Part shown: positions 56,501 through 64,000 of the stretch, one piece after another
Numbering within the stretch: the stretch's first letter is position 1
Layout: every line of letters starts with the position of its first letter
Origin: Gadus chalcogrammus
Taxonomy: Eukaryota; Chordata; Actinopteri; Gadiformes; Gadidae
Assembly (NCBI RefSeq): GCF_026213295.1
Contig: NC_079415.1
Location: 24,191,847-24,255,846 of the forward strand
Length of the DNA stretch: 64,000 nucleotides
Direction: 5' to 3'
Translations under genes and position numbers: made by a program
The notes under the pieces: generated by a model
What the model saw: only the letters and a program-made list of their open reading frames with translations
The model's database searches: none
Told to the model about the DNA's origin: nothing

Positions 56501-58300
56501 TCGAAAAATGAGAGAACAGATGAGTCCTTCAGTGTGCGCCAGCTCCTGAAGTATTGGGACAGGCTCGTTATCCATGATGGCTTACTGTGCAAGGTGAGAA
56601 AAGATCAAGGCATGAACAGACGACTTTTTCTCTTTGTCGTGCCCAACTCTCTCAAAGCGCAAGTACTGAATGGAATTCATGATTCCGCTGGTCACCAAGG
56701 GAAGAGCCGAACGCTGTCTCTGGCTAGGCAGAGATTCTTTTGGGTTGGCATGAAAAGAGACGTTGATGATCATGTGAAAAACTGTCATCGCTGTGTTGTT
56801 GGAAAGACACCAGAGCCCGGTGCTTCTGCTCCACTTGAGAGCATCCGCACATCGGAGCCGATGGAACTGGTCTGCATTGACTTTTGGTCTGCAGAGGTCA
56901 ATGATGGGAAGTCCATGGATGTGCTTGTTGTGACTGACCATTTTTCCAAAATGGCTCATGCATTCCCATGCAAAAATCAGTCCGCTAAGCAAGTGGCTCG
57001 GAAGCTCTGGGATGATTTCTTTCTCGTATACGGTTTCCCTAGGAGGATTCATTCTGATCAGGGAGCGAACTTTGAAAGCAAGTTGATCAGGGAGCTGTTG
57101 ATTCTTTCGGGTGTCGAGAAGTCGCACACAACACCATACCACCCCATGGGCAATGGCGTGGTTGAAAGATTCAACAGGACCCTTGGGTCCATGATCAGAA
57201 CGTTGCCTCCTAAATCCAAAGCAAAGTGGCCCCAGATGTTACAGCTACTCACCTTCTGTTACAATTGCACAGAGCACGAGACAACAGGCTTTGCACCATT
57301 CCATCTGATGTTCGGTAGAGTCCCTCGTCTCCCAGTTGACGTCCTGTTTCAAACTGTGGTTTCTGACGATGTTGTGGTGGGTCACAATGAGTTTGTGTCA
57401 CACCTGAAGAAAGACCTGCGTGAAGCGGTGCAGATTGCACAAAGACACAGTCAGAAAGAACAGACTAGACACGCAAGGCTCTATAACAGGAAGGTCAAGG
57501 GGTCACCTCTAATCATTGGTGACAGAGTGCTCGTTGCGAACAGAGGTGAAAGAGGGAGAAGGAAGTTGACTGACAAATGGGAGTCAACAATGTACGAAAT
57601 TGTGGCTGCAAACCCTGACATCAATGTCTACAAGATCAAAGACGTTGCCTCTGATAAACTGAAGGTAGTCCACCGAAATCTACTGCTTCCTGTGAACTTC
57701 TTACCGATTGGTGATGGAGAAGACACCCACACCAGGGGTAGTGGTGAGGTGGTTCCTGAAGTCAGCCCTTCGGAAGAAGTAGATCACAGAGGCGAGGTGG
57801 TGCCTGAAGTCAATCCTGTAGTTGAGGTGGATGTCAGTGAGGGGATGGTTCCCAAAGTCAACCTCCCAGGTGAGATTGATGGCAGCGTTGACCGGACTGT
57901 ACACTGGGTGCTGTCCAGCCCTGATGATTCTGAGTTGGAGGATCGACAGACTAGCCTCTCTGAAGGACCTGATGTGTCTGATTGGGTGTCTGAGCCATTT
58001 CACTCAGCTAGTGTCATCGGCAGTGATCGGAGGTTGGAGGACAGTGATTTTCCCCCTATAATCAATGGTCGACACAGTGCTGAGCTCCACCCCGTGGTCA
58101 TTGCACATGAAGAGGTATCCACAGATGCACTTCCAGTATGCACTCAACCTCTGGGTGTTGAAGACACAGTAGCTCGAACCAGACGAGGCAGGGCTGTCAA
58201 CCCTCCAGAGAGGCTCATTTGCGAAATGAATGAACAAGTCCTTGACACTTCAGAGTCCACAGTGAACTCTTTCATTTATTTAGTTAAAAGTTTGTTTTGA
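53552..58300 (+). CDS. pol: Gypsy Pol polyprotein (PR-RT-RH-IN)
   Basis: Continuous frame of over 1565 codons. No ATG opens it, so expression by -1 frameshifting within 53552-53591 is likely. Counting residues from 53603: protease IDSGS (D72) with ILGSNV near 145; reverse transcriptase D478 and YLDD (540-543); RNase H D719, D788 in TDNN and D831 in VADALS; integrase zinc finger H1026, H1031, C1061, C1064; and catalytic D1093, D1152, E1188 (VCIDFW, HSDQG, VERFNR). An acidic C-terminal tail of about 200 residues has three imperfect repeats of the VVPEVNP type. All catalytic residues are present with no stop, so this copy could be autonomous. No chromodomain is obvious. Confidence 0.95.
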   Translation, partial: GTECSTRWPGVKLTDLRVGEDHVDCESVLPNSSFEAFSDYESLSQLYSSDCSSEKTVIFQNLQTVPRSDSLFYTSVSIVNGLSFKALIDSGSMACTLSESAEAMLLKYIPGISKQSAQDIVIVGCGGHRVTPTAIYDLQVSVYGYSMTVPTLVVPGQSEEMILGSNVIKRLLTCLREAGGNWKLTSMPSNNQSDECSQFLSLFSNTQRWRGESVPDRVGTVKLMRSVTLEPQTEHLVWGKLPVSSALSVGSTVIVEPTKSRSRPKQIMVGRVITPLWGDGSIPMKVINPTNHRIVLRRNAKIADVSPCIAVEDLPQPEQIKSNVQCTDSSPSTPSTPRSEEEMKRALCSLNLPDIDLESCEVSAHWKDKLLQTIERYESIFSRDKMDCGEASDFVHRIHLADDRPFRLPYRRIPPSQYAKLRTTLNDMEEKGIIRKSHSDYASPLVLVWKKNGDLRICTDFRWLNARTVRDAYPLPHQSDVLAALGGNVFFSTMDLTSGYYNVPLQEEHKKCTAFSSPFGLHEYNRLPQGLSNSPATFMRMMMSIFGDENFSSVLCYLDDLMVFAPSESVALQRLEMIFSRLSSHNLKLAPKKCFFLRRSVKFLGHIICEKGIETDRDKVEAISKIQRVDLMEADGQTPCSKKIRSFLGMVMYYQHFIEGCSAKAKPLFKLTAGSSKQTRGKLGRKPKKRPSVTKLAPTDWTPACQQAFEVLKSDLLQSVTLAHPMFDQPFILAVDASFDGVGAVLSQVPPGEEIARPVAFASRTLSRSQMNYPAHRLEFFALKWAVCEKFSHWLKGRHFTAWTDNNPLTYILTKPRLDACEQRWVAKLASYSFDIKYVPGPRNIVADALSREPFVQSCVSHRIVTEPYMSLLRNFSGVVDDTVQNAFRYSNNHQMVLRSGKNPHNTSADEASDTGSVGAPDVSAVLEAHSSGGLSEVLGASPAVPQLQQVDSPIPHSSLVNQQGQDSTISRVLYYIERRRKPSKNERTDESFSVRQLLKYWDRLVIHDGLLCKVRKDQGMNRRLFLFVVPNSLKAQVLNGIHDSAGHQGKSRTLSLARQRFFWVGMKRDVDDHVKNCHRCVVGKTPEPGASAPLESIRTSEPMELVCIDFWSAEVNDGKSMDVLVVTDHFSKMAHAFPCKNQSAKQVARKLWDDFFLVYGFPRRIHSDQGANFESKLIRELLILSGVEKSHTTPYHPMGNGVVERFNRTLGSMIRTLPPKSKAKWPQMLQLLTFCYNCTEHETTGFAPFHLMFGRVPRLPVDVLFQTVVSDDVVVGHNEFVSHLKKDLREAVQIAQRHSQKEQTRHARLYNRKVKGSPLIIGDRVLVANRGERGRRKLTDKWESTMYEIVAANPDINVYKIKDVASDKLKVVHRNLLLPVNFLPIGDGEDTHTRGSGEVVPEVSPSEEVDHRGEVVPEVNPVVEVDVSEGMVPKVNLPGEIDGSVDRTVHWVLSSPDDSELEDRQTSLSEGPDVSDWVSEPFHSASVIGSDRRLEDSDFPPIINGRHSAELHPVVIAHEEVSTDALPVCTQPLGVEDTVARTRRGRAVNPPERLICEMNEQVLDTSESTVNSFIYLVKSLF

Positions 58301-58648
58301 GATTCAGCATATAGGTACTAGATGTCAGTGTAGTCAGTCTATAGACACAGTAAGACACAGTTAGAGATAAGTATCATTTATAGCAATATTTGAGGTGTAA
58401 CAGGCATCTCAAGAGTCTACTTTTGGTCTTGTGGATGGCGCCATCACATTCCTTAAGTACTCCTTAGTTGGAGGATTCCTTAATCGACAGCTAGTGATAT
58501 TTGGTTTTATTGACTTGTTAGTGCCTGTATAATTTTTTTTTTTTTTTTTCTCGGTTTTGAGGCCTAGGAGGTATTTTTTTTATTATTTGTTTCTATCTCT
58601 CTACCTCTTTATTTTGGTGAGTGTTCTACCGCTACGTCCCCAATTTAG

Positions 58649-58668
58649 CAGGATTTAAGGGAGGTGTA
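58649..58668 (+). promoter_or_regulatory. Polypurine tract
   Basis: AAGGGAGG (58657-58664) lies four bases upstream of the 3' LTR, the expected plus-strand primer. Confidence 0.7.
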
Positions 58669-59404
58669 TGTAACGGAACAAATAAAATGAGTGTGTATAG
58701 TTAAATCCTGTATCATTGGGTCAAGACTTTTATTTTGATATGTTGTTAATGTTGTATTCCGGATATCCTGCAGCAGAAAAGACGGTAACTGCTGCAGGTA
58801 GGTTGAGCATAAAACGTGTCCGCATGAAACTTTTATTAAAGTAATTCATTGATTCAGTAATTCATCAATATCATTGTCACTTATCTGTAGACGGTTGTTT
58901 AATACACTCTTCATATATTTGGCATTGTATTGTTTCTTTTATTTGAGTTTTGATTTTCGTTTGCATTTGTAATATTGTATGTATTTTGTCTAGGCGGACC
59001 AGGAAATGCTCTAAACCTGTCCTTTATGTTGCTGACCCATTGTGCAGGTAACCGATAGGTTGTTTTAGTTAAATGTATGTTTATAATCCCACTTGTGGCG
59101 TTGCTAGCATTCAATGCTAGCATTCAAAATCTAGCCGGTCCCGCCATTTTTACATGCAATACCGCTGGTCGCCACATGAGGGGAGGGATCACCTGTTTAT
59201 GCGCGCTGTTTAGCGCAACTGTTTTCAATATATATAATAAATTATAGAGCAGAAAAGACGGTAACTGCTGCAGGCGGACCAGGAAATGCTCTAAACCTGT
59301 CCTTTATGTTGCTGACCCATTGTGCAGGCAATAAAACCGCTGCATCCAATGCTGAGCGTCCGAGTCCAATGCTTGAAGGGAAACAAAACACAACGCAGGT
59401 TACA
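58669..59404 (+). repeat. Gypsy 3' LTR
   Basis: Near-identical to 51237-51974, two bases shorter, with the same interrupted and joined 80-bp duplication (58772-58797, 58994-59047 and 59248-59327). Confidence 0.95.
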
Positions 59405-59408
59405 CTAG

Positions 59409-59450
59409 CATCGTTGGTGCCGACATGAACTACAATGTTGTCGAAACTTA
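59409..59450 (-). pseudogene. LINE ORF1 fragment, first half of SGNH domain
   Basis: The minus strand reads IVVHVGTND, SGNH block III, and is contiguous in frame with the fragment ending at 51236 once the Gypsy element is ignored. Beyond about 59450 the LINE similarity stops. Confidence 0.65.
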
Positions 59451-60693
59451 TTATTGTGATCTATATGCTGCTCCTTATTTTTACATATTTGTATTTACTT
59501 ATCTTTATTTAGTTTATCTTGTATTGTTGCTGCTATGTGGCAGTTTGGTAGCCAAGCCTAAGGAGTTGACTCTTGTGTACAATGAGATGTAATAAAAGTA
59601 ACTCGGATCGCAAAGGTGCGGTAGGGAGGGGGCGGTATAGCCCAGGGCCCCGTTTCCCGAAAGCGTCGTTAGCCTAAGTGGATTGTGAAGTGCGTCGAAA
59701 GGGCATCGTACAGTTTTCACCGCGTTTCCCGAAAGCATCGTTGGGAACGAACGTCTTGAAAACGCTCGTAGCTAACGAGTACTCCAGGGGTGCTCGTAGG
59801 TACTCGTAGGACGCTAAGAGCATCGTCAGCTATAGCCTCAGTGGCATCACCATCGGACATTCCGTGTATTGGATGCGTTTTATTAAAACGCATTGCGCCT
59901 TTATGTTCTTAGTTTGGTAATTAATAAAGATTATTAATTAATTTAGTGATAAAGATGTTAAAATGGTAAAATGTTAAAATAAAACGGGACAGTCCAGAAA
60001 ATGTTTGCGCAGGCAGGGCACTCAAAATGTGTGAGAGAAAGTGGGGGGATTTGTGCAGACTGACATAGGCTACTCATAAAACGTAGCATAAAATAATGAA
60101 AAAAATAAATTAAATTAAAATTAATTAAATTAAAAAAAATTAAAAAAAATTAATAAAAAATAAAAAATAAAGAAATAATTTTTTTTATAAAAAACAAGCA
60201 AAGGAGCAGGCAAAAGGCTGGTGTAGCCCTGTACAAAAACCACAAGTTACAGAGCATAAAAAATAATTAACAGTATAATAAAATGCTGTGTTTAATGTTC
60301 ATAAATAAATAGAGTTCATAATAATAAAATGGGTTAAAATGTGTGCGGGTTAAAAGCATAAATATAATACGTTTAATAAAACTATTTACAGTTAAAACAT
60401 AAATTAATATAAAGGTCTTTAAGTTTATCAAGTCTAAAATATTTGTGAATTCAGGATATAAAAGAGGAAAAAGCCGTGTTTATGTTTAACTTAACCTTTT
60501 ACCTGTCACACGTAAATCATTTAATTTGTTTTGTCTTTGGTTGTATTAAAACTTCACAAGCCAATCCGAATAAAGTCTCAACGTGTAAAGGGCGGGACTA
60601 GTGCAGCAGGTTAGCGTGGGGAGTAGTGAGCACATGTAGAGAAAGAAACCTGACCTGACCTGAGAGCTAAGAGGAGGCATCGTAGTGTCGGAA
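59451..60693. other. Intergenic repeats, no gene
   Basis: 59645-59765 carries two copies of CGTTTCCCGAAAGC, a motif common at ends of fish MITEs, but no matching terminus is clear. 60090-60200 is a low-complexity A/T run. 60200-60690 shows no ORF or repeat I recognise. Confidence 0.5.
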
Positions 60694-61210
60694 GCTTAAA
60701 GACTCAGAGCACAACTATCCAGTCCATCAATTGGAATTTCTGGCATTAAAATGGGCTGTCGTGGACAAGTTTCACGATTACTTGTATGGAGCTAAGTTTA
60801 CTGTAAGAACTGACAACAACCCATTAACATATGTGTTGACCTCTGCCAAACTCAGTGCAGTCGGACATCGTTGGCTCGCTGCCCTTGCCACCTACGAGTT
60901 CACCATCCAATATCGACCTGGGAGGCAAAATATCGATGCTGACTTGTTGTCTCGACAATACTCTCCAGAGGAGGCTAAAGAGTGGACGAGTGTCCCACCT
61001 GCTGGCATCAAAGCCCTCTGCAAGCGAGCCTGCATCAGTGGAGAGGCTGATGTGCCCGACAGATTGGTGGACCAGTTGGGAGCTCCTGCTGCAGCTGTAC
61101 CAGAAGCTTATGTGTTCCCAGTGAACCTTAGCATGAACGTGCTGGATCAGCTAAGTCCGAAAGATATCCAGGCATCACAAGACATGGACCCAACAATTGT
61201 GGGCCATTAA
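60694..61210 (+). pseudogene. Second Gypsy element: RNase H remnant
   Basis: Opens abruptly in the RNase H domain (YPVHQLEFLALKWAV), continues TDNNPLTYVLTSAKL and GRQNIDADLLSRQ, and stops at TAA 61208-61210. The 5' part (gag, PR, RT) is missing. It differs from the intact Gypsy pol in sequence and linker, so it is a separate, older family. Confidence 0.85.
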
Positions 61211-62239
61211 AGAAGGATCTGGAAAAGAATAAAGGGCTGACACGCTCAAAAAATGATTCACCTGAGACTGTGTTGCTCTTACGCGAAAGCCGAAAGTTGG
61301 AATTAAAGGATGGATTACTCTACAGAGTAAAAGAAAAAACATGCGGAAAACAGATCAAACAACTTGTCTTACCAGCCAGATACCGCCCAATGGTGTTAAG
61401 GTCTCTACATGATGTTGAATCAAATAACAAGTAATGGCCCTTTAGATTTAGTCTGCATTGACTTTTTGTAGATAGAGCCTGACTCTAGAGGTGTTGCTAA
61501 TGTGTTAGTAGTGACAGAACATTATACACGTTACGCACCAGCATTTGCTACAAAAGATCAAAAGGCTATCACCGTTGCAAGAGTATTGTGGGAGAAGTAT
61601 TTTGTGCACTACGGCCTACCTGCACGGATACACTCGGATCAAGGACGAGATTTTGAAAGTCGCCTGATCAAAGAACTCTTGTCCATGCTTGGGGTTCGGA
61701 AGTCAAGAACATCCCCCTATCACCCACAAGGGGACGCACAACCAGAAAGGTTCAATAGAACACTTTTAGCAATGCTTGGTACCCTGGACACTGTCAAGAA
61801 ACAAAGTTGGAGTCAACATATCACCCACCTGGTACATGCATACAATTGCACCAAGAATGATTCCACAGGATACTACCCTTATCATCTCATGTTTGGAAGG
61901 GAGGCAAGGTTACCCATTGACATCTGTTTTGGGATCTCGCCAAATGGTGAAAGTGAAACCTCTTACCAACAGTACGTCGCCAGGATGAGGAAAGAGTTAC
62001 AAAAAGCCTACCAACTGGCATCTGACGCTGCTACAAAGAGTCATCTGAAAAACAAAGCTCGTTATGACCACCGTGTGAGAGATTCACCTTTGGAGAAAGG
62101 TGACAGAATTCTCATTTAGAATTTGGGTCTAAAAGGCAAGCATAAACTCCAAGATCGATGGAAATCAACACCATATGTTGTTGTGGAGAAGTTGCCTAAT
62201 CTGCCTGTTTACAAGGTCAAACCAGAGCATGGTACAGGT
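61211..62239 (+). pseudogene. Second Gypsy element: integrase remnant
   Basis: A frame running to about 61425 (LRESRKLELKDGLLYRVKE) is cut before the HHCC finger, which is deleted. The core follows: VCIDFL then an in-frame TAG near 61471, VTEHYTRYAPAF, HSDQGRDFESRLI and QPERFNRTLLAM, so the D, D, E residues remain. Another TAG at 62117-62119 precedes KDRW/VYKVKPEHGT-type C-terminal sequence. Stops and the deletion make it non-functional. It continues at 63466 beyond the hAT insertion. Confidence 0.85.
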
Positions 62240-63457
62240 CAGGGATGGAAATTAACACCCGCCACACGCCATTTGCGGGTGGATTTGTATGGTGGCGGGT
62301 GAATTGTGTCACTTCACCCGCCACTGTGGCGGGTAATACTTTCCAGTCAGGTCCGATCAAATTTGCATATCTAATACATTCGTTATACGGCGCTGCACAG
62401 TTCCACAACCATTACTGTCAACATCCGGGCCCCTTCTTCCTCTACGCCTCTTTTGCTGAACTGCGACTGTCAATATCCGGGATAATATCGGTAACAGGGC
62501 TCTCAAGTCTCACGCGTTCGGCGTGAGACACACGCAATTCAACCCATGCACACGCTCACACGCCACACGGTATGGTAACCAGACGTCCTCTTTTGCCCGG
62601 ACAAGCCCTCTTTTTGACACACTTTTAAAAAATGTGTGTCGGAATTTCAAAATCGTCCGGGATTTTATTAAAGCCTCATATATGTTCACATTGAATTTGA
62701 GTTGCGTTTCTCTGGGTCGTTCACAAACTAGTTAGGCTACGCCCTCCCCTACTCAGTTCTGTTCGCTTCGCATTGGTGGAAGTGAGTAGGGGGAGTGGTT
62801 AAGTAGAGCCTTCAGATTGGACGGTTTGACCTACTCAGTTACCGTCGTGTTTTGTATTTATTATTTTACCATTATTGTTTTATAGGGACAAACATTAACA
62901 CATTTCTCCTACAGGGGATTGATAAAGTTCTATCTATTGAACAGAAAGAAACACTTGGTCATACTTTACACACTTTACCACAGCATTGGCCTACTGAATG
63001 CCACAGATATATTTTCAGCATTGGACTGAATGCCACACATATTTTCTTCTGAATATTAGTGTTAAGGGCATATAATGCTTACTATCATACGTTAGTTACC
63101 ATGTCTGTGTGGACACATTTGTATACAGTCACATGTAAATACAAAAAAACAAATGTTCCTATTGACTTATGATGGTGTAGCCATGCATGTTGTTTTATTA
63201 TTAATGTCAATTCGTTTTTTAATGAAAATACTTTGTATAGATGAATTATCCCCAAACTTGTCATCGTAACACCAACTGATGTGTATGAAAAACACTTTTC
63301 TTATCTATTGTTACTATTATATTGTTTAAAATGTACGCATATATTAAAAAATATATAGCGTATAAAAAGCGGCTGGTAAAAAAGATGAGTGGCTGGTAGA
63401 TTTTTAAATCTACCTGCCACAGTGGCTGGTGGGCAAAAAAGTAAATTTCCATCTCTG
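62240..63457. mobile_element. hAT MITE inside the second Gypsy
   Basis: Inverted ends CAGGGATGGAAATT and AATTTCCATCTCTG with the perfect 8-bp duplication GTACAGGT (62232-62239 and 63458-63465). 1218 bp; GGCGGGT/GGCTGGT-rich subterminal repeats near both ends; no transposase. Confidence 0.92.
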
Positions 63458-63465
63458 GTACAGGT

Positions 63466-64000
63466 GTGGTAAAAACTCTTCACCGAGACCACCTGTTGCC
63501 CATCGGGGTCACATGGTTAGGTTGTCTAACCAATCAGATGATACAAACTCTGCTCGGAGACCTGTAACAAGAGCTCAACTTACCCGGAAACATCTATCAA
63601 CCAAGTCTGAAGAAGGTGACACAGAGTCCTCAGGCTCAGAGTTTGAAACTGTCCACAATCCTCCAGATTTTGATGTGGATGAGGTCAGGAAACGATTAAA
63701 CATGATAAATCAACCTGTGGAGGATGAACAGAGTCAGAGTTCTGAAGAAAGTGAAAACTCTGAAGAGGAAAACTGTGAAGCTGCAGAAAATCAACAACTT
63801 ACAGAAACAGAGTATGAGGAACCGCCTGAAGGTGCTGCACCTCCTCTGTCACACTCTTATGTCCAAGAGACATATACTGAATCTGCGGAAGATTTGCAAG
63901 ATTCAGAAGAGGGAGCAAGCTCACCTCTGTTAAACAGAGCCAGACGTGATAAAGCTGCTAAAAGCGCTAGAAGTGAAAGTGAAAGGTCTTCTACAATCCG
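63466..64000 (+). pseudogene. Second Gypsy element: Pol C-terminal tail
   Basis: Resumes in frame after the hAT insertion (KTLHRDHLLPIG, a motif typical of Gypsy Pol after the integrase), then a long acidic, serine-rich tail with RRPVTRAQLTRKHLS and PPDFDVDEVRKRLNMI. It is still open at the window edge. An acidic tail also ends the intact Gypsy pol at 58.3 kb, so it is a shared feature of these families. Confidence 0.75.

Larger units (their letters stand above)
51237..59404 (+). mobile_element. Gypsy LTR retrotransposon, apparently intact
   Basis: 738-bp and 736-bp LTRs (TGTAAC...GTTACA) bracket gag and pol, with a 4-bp target duplication CTAG (51233-51236 and 59405-59408). The LTRs show one 2-bp indel near the start and one substitution near 51796 by my comparison, so insertion is recent. 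No env-like ORF is present. It has landed inside the LINE ORF1. Confidence 0.95.

Noticed and set aside
62217..63457. Short ORFs inside the 62.2-63.5-kb insertion
   Set aside because: They cross a hAT MITE defined by ends and an 8-bp duplication and show no domain or conservation.

Overview
The window reads as repeat-dense nuclear DNA from a ray-finned (teleost) fish. This is inferred from the mix of element families: CMC/EnSpm (CACTA) transposons with the spliced 'SAMD3-like' accessory gene, an Ngaro/DIRS-type tyrosine-recombinase retrotransposon, an L2/CR1-type LINE with an SGNH-esterase ORF1, a Gypsy LTR element, several hAT families, a Harbinger-type MITE and long CA/GT microsatellites. 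I recognise no host single-copy gene, rRNA or tRNA. The species cannot be fixed from the sequence.

Layout. 1-7.85 kb: a minus-strand CMC/EnSpm transposase pseudogene, broken by a hAT MITE (6-842, 8-bp target duplication) and by an Ngaro-like element with split direct repeats A1-B1-A2-B2 (1296-7187). 7.88-13.0 kb: a nine-exon accessory gene, whose intron holds a Harbinger-like MITE that itself carries a hAT MITE. 9769-30547: a near-symmetrical 20.8-kb inverted repeat. Its arms contain the 5' half of the accessory gene, a CACTA end with 80-bp and 170-bp tandem repeats, and two mirrored 167-bp satellite arrays around a 0.95-kb spacer. 30.5-33.1 kb: the palindrome breakpoint, a chimeric junction and a 3'-truncated LINE. 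33.1-36.56 kb: repeats related to the second palindrome.

36.56-43.65 kb: a second CMC element starting at CACTGTAAAAAA, with accessory gene and transposase on the minus strand. It is interrupted by a hAT element that keeps a 618-codon transposase ORF. 43653-50684: a second large palindrome (arms about 3.4 kb) with smaller hairpins inside each arm. 50.7-51.24 kb and 59.41-59.45 kb: LINE ORF1 split by an apparently intact Gypsy element (51237-59404; LTRs nearly identical, gag and pol open). 60.7-64 kb: a decayed Gypsy pol interrupted by another hAT MITE with a perfect 8-bp target duplication.

The genes do not form a host pathway; they are mobile-element genes at different stages of decay. The most unusual structures are the two giant palindromes, the Foldback-like element whose terminal repeats are satellite arrays, a microhomology junction at the palindrome edge, and the Gypsy LTR that carries both an interrupted and a precisely joined copy of the same 80-bp sequence, the interruption having GT-AG ends.
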